Assembly: GCA_000434915.1 (NCBI GenBank)
Contig: FR882078.1
Span: 74,784 to 99,173 of the forward strand
Reading direction: 5' to 3'
DNA: 24,390 nt
From: Ruminococcus sp. CAG:563
Lineage (GTDB): Bacteria; Bacillota; Clostridia; Oscillospirales; Acutalibacteraceae
Shown here: piece by piece, positions 14,989 to 22,169 of the stretch
How the letters are laid out: every line of letters begins with the position of its first letter
Position numbering within the stretch: position 1 is the first letter of the stretch
The notes under the pieces: model-generated
What the model was told of the DNA's origin: nothing
What the model saw: the letters and a program-made list of their open reading frames with translations, nothing else
Databases searched by the model: none
Made by a program: the position numbers and the translations under genes

Positions 14989-15669
14989 ATGGATAATATC
15001 AAAGCTGTTTTTATTGACATTGACAATACTCTTCTTGATTTTAATAAATGTGCCCTTTGGTCGATGCAAAAGGCGTTTGAAGATTACAAACTGAACTTTG
15101 AAAAATCAATGTTCGACACTTTTAATATGATAAATAACCGCCTTTGGCTCAGAATCGAAAAGGGCGAATTGACAAAAGAGGAGCTTTATGCCTGCCGTTG
15201 GAATATGATTTTTGCACTGCTCGGGATTGACGTTGACGGCATTGAGTTTGAAAATGCGTTTTATTCTCATTTGACCGAGAGTGCCGAGCCTGTTAACGGT
15301 GCGCTTGACCTTCTCAAATATCTTCACGGCAAATATCTCGTCTGTGCAGCAAGCAACGCTTCGTCTGCGCAGCAGATTAGGCGGCTCAACAACGCAGGAA
15401 TGACCGGATATCTCGACAGGATTTTTATATCGGAGCAGATAGGCTCTTCAAAGCCGAAAAAGGAATTCTTTGAGCGGTGCTTTGAAAAAATCAGCCCGGT
15501 TGCTCCGTCGGAAACGGTGATGATAGGCGATTCGCTGACCGCCGATATTGAGGGCGGTGCAAGCTTCGGGATGAAAACCTGCTGGTATGACCACAATTTG
15601 ACGAATGAAAGCTCCGATTTGCCCGATTCCACCGTGCGTTCACTTTCGGAAATTAAAAAATATCTTTAA
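14989..15669 (+). CDS. HAD-superfamily hydrolase, YjjG-like
   Basis: Cytoplasmic phosphatase of HAD subfamily IA, 226 residues. Motif I is FIDIDNTLLDF with nucleophile D10 and acid/base D12. Motif II is the serine in AASNAS, motif III the lysine in SSKPKKEFF, and motif IV GDSLTADIEGG. The N-terminal all-helical cap (about residues 18-85) and the DIDNTLLDF form resemble YjjG-type nucleotidases, which dephosphorylate pyrimidine nucleoside monophosphates. That substrate is inferred from similarity only. The ATG has AAGGTG 5 nt upstream. The gene has its own promoter and terminator, so it is probably monocistronic. Confidence 0.88.
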   Translation: MDNIKAVFIDIDNTLLDFNKCALWSMQKAFEDYKLNFEKSMFDTFNMINNRLWLRIEKGELTKEELYACRWNMIFALLGIDVDGIEFENAFYSHLTESAEPVNGALDLLKYLHGKYLVCAASNASSAQQIRRLNNAGMTGYLDRIFISEQIGSSKPKKEFFERCFEKISPVAPSETVMIGDSLTADIEGGASFGMKTCWYDHNLTNESSDLPDSTVRSLSEIKKYL

Positions 15670-15687
15670 TTAGCGATTACATTATAA

Positions 15688-15723
15688 AAATGCGTCCGAT
15701 TTTTCTTGACCTCGGGCGCATTT
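15688..15723 (+). terminator. Intrinsic terminator after the HAD gene, overlapping the rpe promoter
   Basis: Twelve-bp stem AAATGCGTCCGA (15688-15699) with TCGGGCGCATTT (15712-15723), one G-T wobble, and a 12-nt loop that starts TTTTTC. The downstream T tract is poor (TTTAATAATA). The -35 of the next promoter lies in the loop. Confidence 0.65.
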
Positions 15724-15734
15724 AATAATATAAT
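15706..15734 (+). promoter_or_regulatory. rpe promoter
   Basis: TTGACC (15706-15711), a 17-nt spacer and perfect TATAAT (15729-15734), 34 nt before the rpe ATG. Its spacer is the 3' arm of the upstream terminator hairpin. Confidence 0.8.
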
Positions 15735-15767
15735 ATATTTAATTATGTATAGTAAAGGGTGCTTCTT

Positions 15768-16412
15768 ATGATACTTATCGCTCCTTCGATTCTCTCATGC
15801 GATTTTTCAAAAATGGGGGAGGAAACCGCTCGCATGGATGCCTGCGGTGCAGACTGGATTCATATTGATGTTATGGACGGCCATTTTGTACCGAACCTTA
15901 CCTTTGGTGCACCTGTTGTAAAGTGCATAAGAAAGTGCAGCGACAAGGTATTCGACTGTCACTTGATGATAAGCGAGCCGCTTAAATATGTTGACGATTT
16001 TGTCAAGGCGGGTGCGGATATAATTGATTTTCACGTTGAATCCGATTCGCCGATTGAAAAGACGATAGATAAAATTATTTCGGGCGGCTGTAAGGCAGGT
16101 CTTGCCGTCAAGCCGAACACGCCTGTTGAGACCGTTTTCCCTTATCTTGACAAGCTGAGCATGGTTCTTATCATGACTGTCGAACCCGGCTTTGGCGGTC
16201 AGAAATTCATGGGAGACATGATGGACAAAATTGTCGCCCTGCGCAAGGAATGTGCAGAGCGTGGAATCGATATTGATATCCAGGTTGACGGCGGAATTTC
16301 CGAAGCAACCGCACCGATCGCCATTGAAGCAGGTGCAAACGTTCTTGTTGCCGGCAGTGCGATTTTCGGCTCATCCGACCCTGCGAAAACAATTGAAGCG
16401 TTGAGAGGTTAA
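15768..16412 (+). CDS. rpe: Ribulose-phosphate 3-epimerase
   Basis: Interconverts ribulose-5-phosphate and xylulose-5-phosphate in the pentose phosphate pathway. The 214 residues form a complete TIM barrel: IAPSILSCDF near the start, then the metal-binding WIHIDVMDGHFVPNLTFG with H32, D34 and D37. FDCHLMI follows, GLAVKPNTPVE is in mid-barrel, and MTVEPGFGGQKF precedes IQVDGGI with the second catalytic aspartate. GSAIFG closes the phosphate site. ATG 15768 has AAGGG 8 nt upstream; the GTG at 15759 overlaps that site and is less likely. The stop overlaps the mecA stop on the other strand by 3 nt. Confidence 0.96.
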   Translation: MILIAPSILSCDFSKMGEETARMDACGADWIHIDVMDGHFVPNLTFGAPVVKCIRKCSDKVFDCHLMISEPLKYVDDFVKAGADIIDFHVESDSPIEKTIDKIISGGCKAGLAVKPNTPVETVFPYLDKLSMVLIMTVEPGFGGQKFMGDMMDKIVALRKECAERGIDIDIQVDGGISEATAPIAIEAGANVLVAGSAIFGSSDPAKTIEALRG

Positions 16413-16921
16413 AGCTCTCTCCAATGCTCATAAGTGTGGGCGGCGGCAAGTTTGCTTTTGCCGACGAATTTTGCGTATTCATTGAGTATGCGCTGAAGCC
16501 CGTTCGCTGTTTCTGTCGGAATCTCAAGTCGATATTTGCTTTCTTTTGTAAATATCCGTCGGGAATTGTCGGGCAGAAATCGCATAAAATCGAGTAGATT
16601 ATCAAGATTTTCAAACTCATAAATTCGTGTAGGGTTTGCCTTTGAGATAACGGTTTCGCTCTTTTTGTTCAAACCGCTTGCAACGGTGAACATCAGAAGA
16701 CAACCGCCGTCGGTATCCGGCGCAGCCTCAATCATCAGGTTGCCCGAGGGGTCAACATCACGCCCAGTATCACGGCGAACGGTGTCGAGAATCGTCCAGA
16801 TTACACGCCTTGTTTCAATATTTGAATAGTCCATATCGTCATATGTAATATCGAGGTCCTTCATCTCGTCACAGGTTAAACCGACTATAAATTTATTGTT
16901 GCTTATCGGTTGAATATCCAT
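16409..16921 (-). CDS. mecA: MecA-like adaptor protein
   Basis: Adaptor family that delivers substrates to the ClpCP protease and promotes ClpC assembly (MecA/YpbH in bacilli). The 170 residues resemble MecA in the N-terminal substrate-binding domain (MDIQPISNNKFIVGLTCDEMKDLDI..DMDYSNIETRRVIWTILDTV) and the C-terminal ClpC-binding domain (RIYEFENLDNLLDFMRFLP...SKYRLEIP...ILNEYAKFV). It is shorter than B. subtilis MecA, mainly in the linker. GAGGAG lies 8 nt before the ATG. The gene has its own promoter with a candidate operator. The family assignment is by visible pattern; the competence role of the name need not apply in Clostridia. Confidence 0.8.
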   Translation of the reverse strand: MDIQPISNNKFIVGLTCDEMKDLDITYDDMDYSNIETRRVIWTILDTVRRDTGRDVDPSGNLMIEAAPDTDGGCLLMFTVASGLNKKSETVISKANPTRIYEFENLDNLLDFMRFLPDNSRRIFTKESKYRLEIPTETANGLQRILNEYAKFVGKSKLAAAHTYEHWREL

Positions 16922-16952
16922 TTTCGCATCTCCTCATAAACTCGTTAATTAA

Positions 16953-16981
16953 AGTATATGACCGTTAAAATCGGTATTCAA
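16953..16981 (-). promoter_or_regulatory. mecA promoter with palindrome in the spacer
   Basis: On the minus strand TTGAAT (16981-16976), a 17-nt spacer and TATACT (16958-16953), 31 nt before the mecA ATG. The spacer starts with ACCGATTTTAACGGT, then CA, then the -10, the same geometry as the trp T-box promoter. Confidence 0.8.
16961..16975. promoter_or_regulatory. Candidate operator ACCG-N7-CGGT (mecA copy)
   Basis: Reading on the plus strand ACCGTTAAAATCGGT. It fills the mecA promoter spacer immediately after the -35 (minus strand) and 2 nt before the -10. It shares 12 of 15 positions with the trp-promoter copy. Confidence 0.5.
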
Positions 16982-17050
16982 CCATCAAAATATGGTAAAT
17001 CCAATTTAAGAGCCGACATTATATTATATGCCGCTCTCGGGAGTAAAAGC

Positions 17051-17386
17051 ATGGAAAAATACCAAAAATATAATAAACGTCGCCGCAGCATAACGGAGTT
17101 CCGCTCCTCTTACAGCGACAATAAGAAATATTTCATCAGCACGGACAGAAAAAGCTCCTGGATGCCTGTGGTGAAGTATATTGTTATTGCTGTTTTCTTT
17201 GTTGTGTTCGTTGTTGCGGGTTTCCTTATAACGGACGCTTTGCTTGAAATTTCCGAAGCACCGTACATTGAGGAAAAGACGACCGTTTCCGAGGATAAAA
17301 CGGAAATCGACAAGAAATATTTTGAAAATATTGTCACAAAAACGCCCGATGAAATTACGACGGGCAGCAAGGGAACCACAAATTGA
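17051..17386 (+). CDS. Small single-pass membrane protein, unknown function
   Basis: Not recognised as a family. The 111 residues have a basic N-terminus (MEKYQKYNKRRRS), one transmembrane segment at about residues 39-61 (VVKYIVIAVFFVVFVVAGFL), and an acidic threonine-rich tail likely outside the cell (EEKTTVSEDKTEID ... TTGSKGTTN). The ATG at 17051 is chosen for GGGAG 7 nt upstream; a reading starting at 16958 would begin inside the mecA promoter and adds 31 unrelated residues. Its TGA stop shares one base with the next ATG (TGATG), so it is translationally coupled to the GH13 gene. No clear promoter was found for it. Confidence 0.75.
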   Translation: MEKYQKYNKRRRSITEFRSSYSDNKKYFISTDRKSSWMPVVKYIVIAVFFVVFVVAGFLITDALLEISEAPYIEEKTTVSEDKTEIDKKYFENIVTKTPDEITTGSKGTTN

Positions 17387-19248
17387 TGTACATTCCGTAT
17401 AACTCAAGATTAGAATATCACAAAAGCATTTTCGGGGCAGTGAAAACCGGTCAAACGGTCACATTCCGCATAATTCTGCCCCGTGATTTTTGCTGCCATG
17501 CCGCGAAGCTGGTCATTAAAAAAGCAGAGGATGCGCAGTACAGCTATATTAACATGCAATGGGACTGCATGGAGGGCGTCGGCGAGGAATGGTGGAAGAT
17601 TGATTTTACCGCCGAAGACGCTGCACTTTACAAGTACCATTTTGAATATGACACATCGTGGGGTACAAGCCGAATTTACCACGTCGGCAACGGACTTGCC
17701 GCAATCAAGGGTGAGGGCGACGACTGGCAGCTCACGGTTTACGATAAGAATTTTCACACTCCCGAATGGCTTAAGGGCGGAATAATTTATCAGATTTTTC
17801 CCGACCGCTTCGCTTTTTCGGGCACAAAGAAGCAGAATGTCCCCTCGGACAGAGTTTTGCGAACCGACAGGGACGGCGACCCATACTGGATCCCGACCGC
17901 CGAGGGCAAGGTGCTCAACAATGACTATTTTGGCGGCGACCTGAAAGGAATTGAGCAGAAGCTCGGCTATCTCAAGTCGCTCGGCGTGACATGTATCTAT
18001 CTTAACCCTATTTTTGAGGCACAGAGCAATCATCGTTATGATACGGCTGATTATGAAAAAATCGACCCGATGCTCGGCACGGAGAGGGATTTTAAATCAC
18101 TTTGCCAATCGGCGGAAAAGCTTGGCATAAAAATCATGCTTGACGGCGTTTTCAGCCATACGGGCGATGACAGCAAATATTTCAATCGCTATTCACGCTA
18201 TGACAGCGTCGGCGCATATCAGTCGGAAAACTCGCCTTATTACAACTGGTACAGGTTCAATAAATGGCCGGACGATTATGAGAGCTGGTGGGGCATTAAG
18301 ATTTTGCCCGAGGTCAACGAGGATAATCCCGATTTCATCGAATATATAACAGGAAAAAACGGTATCGCTCGCAAGTGGCTCAGGCTCGGCGCATCGGGCT
18401 GGCGGCTTGACGTTGCCGATGAGCTTCCCGACGAATTCCTTGATGAGTTCCGTAAGGCGGTCAAGGAAGAAAAAAACGACTGCCTTGTTCTCGGTGAGGT
18501 CTGGGAGGATGCTTCAAACAAATCGAGCTATGGCAAACTTCGCCGTTATCTTCTCGGCGAACAGCTTGACAGTGTAATGAACTATCCGTTCGCAGGAGCA
18601 GTCATTGATTTTATCCGTGACGCCAACGCAGAGCTTTTTGCTTCAAGAGTTATGAGCATAGTTGAGAACTATCCAAAGGAAGTGCTTGATGTGCTGATGA
18701 ATCATATTTCGACCCACGACACAATGAGAGCGATTACGGCACTTGCAGGGGAGAGCTGTGCTTACCGTGACAGAAAGTGGCAGAGCACTCATTCCCTTGA
18801 CGAAAAGGAATACCGTTACGGCATGAAGCTTCTCATGGCTGCCTCGGCAATGCAGTTCGCTTTGCCTGGTGTGCCGACGATTTATTACGGTGATGAGGCA
18901 GGTATGCAGGGCTATAAAGACCCGTTTAACCGCCGCTGCTACCCTTGGGGCAAGGAAAATGAAGAGCTTGTAGAATGGTACAAAAAGCTCGGGGAGATAA
19001 GAAGCAAGAATTCCGTTTTCAAGGACGGAAAGTTTGAAATTCTTTCCGCAGTTGCCGGTTGCGTTGCTTTCTCGAGGAAGAATGATGATGAAGCAATACT
19101 TGTTATTTCAAGCAGCAATCCGCACCCGATAACCTATTACGTTAAGTCCGAATGGTGCGACGCATATGACCTTCTCGGCAACGGCAGAGTTGCCGCCAAT
19201 ATGGTGGATATTGAAGAAAAATCAACAGTAATTTTGAAAAGAAAGTGA
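17386..19248 (+). CDS. GH13 alpha-amylase family enzyme (neopullulanase/alpha-glucosidase-like)
   Basis: Alpha-glucan hydrolase or transglycosylase, 620 residues, no signal peptide, so cytoplasmic. An N-terminal beta-rich domain (about 1-125) resembles the starch-binding N domain of cyclomaltodextrinases and neopullulanases. The catalytic barrel starts at GGIIYQIFPDRF. Region I is DGVFSHTG, region II GWRLDVADE with nucleophile D342, region III GEVWEDAS with acid/base E371, and region IV ISTHDT with D445. A short C-terminal beta domain ends the protein. Maltodextrin or cyclodextrin breakdown inside the cell is the likely role, in line with glycogen phosphorylase elsewhere in the window. The exact specificity cannot be read. 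It is coupled to the gene before and 4 nt from the gene after. Confidence 0.93.
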   Translation: MYIPYNSRLEYHKSIFGAVKTGQTVTFRIILPRDFCCHAAKLVIKKAEDAQYSYINMQWDCMEGVGEEWWKIDFTAEDAALYKYHFEYDTSWGTSRIYHVGNGLAAIKGEGDDWQLTVYDKNFHTPEWLKGGIIYQIFPDRFAFSGTKKQNVPSDRVLRTDRDGDPYWIPTAEGKVLNNDYFGGDLKGIEQKLGYLKSLGVTCIYLNPIFEAQSNHRYDTADYEKIDPMLGTERDFKSLCQSAEKLGIKIMLDGVFSHTGDDSKYFNRYSRYDSVGAYQSENSPYYNWYRFNKWPDDYESWWGIKILPEVNEDNPDFIEYITGKNGIARKWLRLGASGWRLDVADELPDEFLDEFRKAVKEEKNDCLVLGEVWEDASNKSSYGKLRRYLLGEQLDSVMNYPFAGAVIDFIRDANAELFASRVMSIVENYPKEVLDVLMNHISTHDTMRAITALAGESCAYRDRKWQSTHSLDEKEYRYGMKLLMAASAMQFALPGVPTIYYGDEAGMQGYKDPFNRRCYPWGKENEELVEWYKKLGEIRSKNSVFKDGKFEILSAVAGCVAFSRKNDDEAILVISSSNPHPITYYVKSEWCDAYDLLGNGRVAANMVDIEEKSTVILKRK

Positions 19249-19252
19249 TATA

Positions 19253-20128
19253 ATGGCATTAAGAGGCCACAAATTTAAAACAAGCAAGCAGGACAAGAAA
19301 GGCGATCTTTTGAGATTCTTTTTGGCTTTTCTTGCTTTCGCCGTTGTATTCGGCTCTGTTTCGGCAGTTGTTATACTTAAGCACAATGAAATTTCGCTAA
19401 AAAGCATTTTTTCTAAGGAGACAACAACCGACTTGAGCGAAACTACAACTGATGGTCAGCCTGTTTCGCCGACCAAGTTGAGCGGAAAGACAAATTTTCT
19501 TGTATATTGTTCGGCAAATGACTATTCGGAAATGTATTTTATTCACATAATCGAAGCGGATATGGATAACTGTATTCTCAAGGACCGTCCGCTGAATCCC
19601 GACGGTAAGGCTGCCGACGGCAAAAGCTATGTGCAGACCCTTAAGGAGGGCGGTGCCGGCAAGCTTGTTTCGGTTATTGAGCAGAAAGAGAATGTGAAAA
19701 TCAATAAATATGTCGGTTCAAATGCCGAGACCTTTGCACTTGCCATTAACTATATGGACGGACTTGAATATACGGTCGATAATCGAATTGAATACAGAAG
19801 CAATAATTATACATTGATTCTGACAAAGGGCAATCAAACGATTAAGGGCGAAACGCTTATAAAATATTTCAGATATTGCAAAACTCTCGGTTCGGACGGA
19901 ATGAGAATTCAGGGTAAGCTGATTTGTGCAATGCTTGACAGCTATATAACCGACGAGAATGCTGCAAACGGTTCAAAGATTTATCAAAAGCTGCTTGCAA
20001 ACCTTGACTCAAACAGCGATATTTCATTTTTTGAAGCGGCGGAAGCCATGGCGACAGTGAAAGCTTTCTGCGATTCACCTAACAGACAGCAGTCAGCGAT
20101 TGTTATAAACGATTCGAGTATATCATAA
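19253..20128 (+). CDS. Degenerate LCP (LytR-CpsA-Psr)-like membrane protein
   Basis: The 291 residues have a basic cytoplasmic N-terminus, one transmembrane helix (about 21-44, LRFFLAFLAFAVVFGSVSAVVIL), a Thr-rich linker and an extracytoplasmic domain. That domain follows the LCP order: NFLVYCSANDYSEMYFIHIIEADMD, then GGAGKLVSVIEQKENVKINKYVGSNAETFALAINYMDGLEYTV, then YTLILTKGNQTIKGETLIKYFRY. LCP enzymes attach teichoic acids or glycans to peptidoglycan. Here the usual PRD motif is missing (CILKDRP in its place) and only one arginine remains in the LIKYFRYCK helix, so ligase activity is doubtful. The family call is an inference from pattern. It is in a tight run with the GH13 and phosphoesterase genes. 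Confidence 0.6.
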   Translation: MALRGHKFKTSKQDKKGDLLRFFLAFLAFAVVFGSVSAVVILKHNEISLKSIFSKETTTDLSETTTDGQPVSPTKLSGKTNFLVYCSANDYSEMYFIHIIEADMDNCILKDRPLNPDGKAADGKSYVQTLKEGGAGKLVSVIEQKENVKINKYVGSNAETFALAINYMDGLEYTVDNRIEYRSNNYTLILTKGNQTIKGETLIKYFRYCKTLGSDGMRIQGKLICAMLDSYITDENAANGSKIYQKLLANLDSNSDISFFEAAEAMATVKAFCDSPNRQQSAIVINDSSIS

Positions 20129-20140
20129 GGAGGCAAATTT

Positions 20141-21751
20141 ATGTCAACAAAACCGTTAAGAGGCTCTAAGCCCCAACCCGATCATATTTTCATCAGCATC
20201 GCAGACGATGCGAAAACAACAATGAATGTAACCTGGAGAACAAGCATTGACGTAAAAAACGGCTATGTTCTTTATCATGAGGACGGCTCGGACGAGGTTA
20301 AGCGCACCAACGCCGACACCGATGTTTTCAAGAGCGATATTGACATCAGCAATATGTTTTGGGCAAAGCTCACGGGACTTAAACCCGATACAAAGTATTT
20401 TTACACCTGCGGTGATGATGAGCACAGAAGTGATGAATTCAGCTTCACAACAGAGCCGGAGAATCTCACAAAGTTTAAGTTTATCTGCATTTCCGACCAG
20501 CAGAAGGGAGACCTGATAAATCCCGATTATTCGTATTTTACGGGAATTCTCAAAAAGGTTCTTGCCGAAAATCCCGATGCAAGATTTATTCTCACCGGTG
20601 GTGACAACACAAACTGCGGCCAGCATGAAATACAGTGGAACGGCACATTTGAGGGAATGCAGGGCGTTGTTGAGAGCATTCCTCTTCAGATGGCTCTCGG
20701 CAATCATGATAATCGTGGCTTCAGAGATCCGGAGCATGAGCAGGGCAGATATTATGCGGAGCCTGCCGAGTTCTTCGACAATCAGTTTAAAGGCTCATAT
20801 GCCTATGACGGTCCGAAGGACTGGAAAACCGAAAACTATACATTCAATTACGGTAACGTCCATTTCCAAATGATCGGCATTAACGGCCCCGAGGACGTTA
20901 ACGAGTGGATGATAGATGATATGAAGAAGAACAGCAGACAGTGGAATATCGGTACATATCATTTCCCGATTTGCTATTCAGGCTCAAACTGTGCCAATTA
21001 CGACGCATATCCCATGATGACAGAGGGCTTCGAGATGCTTGATCTCGTATTCTCGGGCCATGAGCATAACTTTTCACGAAGCTTCCCAAGAAGAAACGAG
21101 GAGCTTTTTGAGCGTCCGTCTCAGGGTACAGTTCACTATATGCTCGGCAACTCAAATCAGAACCCTCCGGGAACAAGGGCAATTTCAAAGGTTTGGCATT
21201 CTGCTTTTTATTGCGAGGAGGAGCCTGTTTCCGTTGTTGCAATCGTTGAGGTGGACGGCGATAAGATGACCCTCACTTCAAAGATTATTGAGGACGGAAG
21301 AATTGTTGACAAATGTACGATTGATAAGGGCAAGGATGAGATTACGCCTTATGCCATTGCACCGAAATTCAATCAGACAAGAATGACCTTTAAGGGTGCG
21401 CTCATGGGTCTTTGTCAGTCAGGCGTCAAATGCGAAAATGTTGACGGAATGTGGTATGCCTGCTTTGGTACACTTATCGGTTATATCGGCGGTTATGTCC
21501 TCAAGGAGAAAGGCAAAATTACTCTTGATGTTTACGGCAAGAGGGTAGAGTTCTTTGAAAACAGTGACAAGGCAATCGTTAACGGTGAAGAAAAGACGAT
21601 ATGTGCAAAGGTGCTCCGAATTCATGACCAGCTTTATATGCCTGCACCGGCGTGTGAGCTTTTCGATATGAGATGGTCTTATGCCGAGAGAAATAATTTT
21701 ATTTCCTTTGAACATGAGAGTGAGTCGCATCCGATAACCGTGCAGCCGTAA
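20141..21751 (+). CDS. Purple-acid-phosphatase-like metallophosphoesterase with FnIII and CuAO-N-like domains
   Basis: The 536 residues fall in three parts. About 10-105 is a purple acid phosphatase N-terminal/fibronectin III type domain (PDHIFISIADDAKTTMNVTWRT ... GLKPDTKYFYTCG). About 110-370 is a calcineurin-like phosphoesterase with metal ligands D119 (ISDQQ), D155 (GGDN), N188-H189 (GNHD), H274 (YHFP) and H307/H309 (GHEH). About 395-530 ends in a copper-amine-oxidase N-terminal-like repeat (KAIVNGEEKTICAKVL..LYMPAPACELFDMRWSY). AGGAGG is 7 nt before the ATG. An in-frame TAA 15 nt upstream rules out a longer N-terminus, so there is no signal peptide although the domains are usually extracytoplasmic. 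The substrate is a phosphoester of unknown kind. It is last in the four-gene run. Confidence 0.88.
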   Translation: MSTKPLRGSKPQPDHIFISIADDAKTTMNVTWRTSIDVKNGYVLYHEDGSDEVKRTNADTDVFKSDIDISNMFWAKLTGLKPDTKYFYTCGDDEHRSDEFSFTTEPENLTKFKFICISDQQKGDLINPDYSYFTGILKKVLAENPDARFILTGGDNTNCGQHEIQWNGTFEGMQGVVESIPLQMALGNHDNRGFRDPEHEQGRYYAEPAEFFDNQFKGSYAYDGPKDWKTENYTFNYGNVHFQMIGINGPEDVNEWMIDDMKKNSRQWNIGTYHFPICYSGSNCANYDAYPMMTEGFEMLDLVFSGHEHNFSRSFPRRNEELFERPSQGTVHYMLGNSNQNPPGTRAISKVWHSAFYCEEEPVSVVAIVEVDGDKMTLTSKIIEDGRIVDKCTIDKGKDEITPYAIAPKFNQTRMTFKGALMGLCQSGVKCENVDGMWYACFGTLIGYIGGYVLKEKGKITLDVYGKRVEFFENSDKAIVNGEEKTICAKVLRIHDQLYMPAPACELFDMRWSYAERNNFISFEHESESHPITVQP

Positions 21752-21780
21752 TTGACAAAATAAAATTATTGTTGTATAAT
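21752..21780 (+). promoter_or_regulatory. Promoter of the small membrane protein gene
   Basis: Perfect TTGACA (21752-21757), 17-nt spacer and TATAAT (21775-21780). The -35 starts on the base after the preceding stop codon. Confidence 0.92.
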
Positions 21781-21811
21781 ATATCAATCGCTTAAATCGG
21801 AGTTGATGACA

Positions 21812-22099
21812 ATGGCAAAGAAAAAGGCAGAACAGGCAACGAATATTGACCTTAATGACGCTCAGAAACGCATGGACCAATATGTTAAAGCTTGCGACAA
21901 AGAAAAAAAAGGCAAGATTACGGCACTTTCAATGATAGGTGTTACGATTCTCTGTCTGCTGATTCTTCTTGTTGTCAGCCTTAAAATGAGAGGAATCGGA
22001 TTCACGGCGGTTGTTGACGGAAATTCCGGCAATATTACTGTTGTTCAGTCAGGTGAGGTTCAGGGAACAAAGCCGGCTGATGTTGTGACAACAAAATAA
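21812..22099 (+). CDS. Small single-pass membrane protein, unknown function
   Basis: Not recognised. The 95 residues have a charged cytoplasmic N-terminal half (MAKKKAEQATNIDLNDAQKRMDQYVKACDKEKKGK), one transmembrane segment at about 37-59 (LSMIGVTILCLLILLVVSL) and a short outer tail (VVDGNSGNITVVQSGEVQGTKPADVVTTK). ATG 21812 has GGAG 9 nt upstream; alternatives at 21803 (TTG) and 21806 (ATG) are too close to it. It has its own perfect promoter and a strong terminator, so it is expressed as a single-gene unit, with possible readthrough from the phosphoesterase operon because no terminator lies between. Confidence 0.78.
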   Translation: MAKKKAEQATNIDLNDAQKRMDQYVKACDKEKKGKITALSMIGVTILCLLILLVVSLKMRGIGFTAVVDGNSGNITVVQSGEVQGTKPADVVTTK

Positions 22100-22114
22100 A
22101 TCAGATAAAAACTT

Positions 22115-22149
22115 ATCGGCAGTAACATAATCGTTACTGCCGATTTTTT
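22115..22149. terminator. Intrinsic terminator, probably shared
   Basis: Perfect 12-bp stem ATCGGCAGTAAC (22115-22126) with GTTACTGCCGAT (22133-22144), a 6-nt loop and T6 on the plus strand (22144-22149). On the minus strand the tail is weaker (AAGTTTTTA) but it follows the protease stop by about 20 nt. Confidence 0.92.
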
Positions 22150-22169
22150 GTAATGTAATTTTATATTGA

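Noticed and set aside
16958..17050. Longer N-terminus for the small membrane protein before the GH13 gene
   Set aside because: It would begin inside the mecA promoter, has no ribosome-binding site, and the internal ATG at 17051 has a good one.
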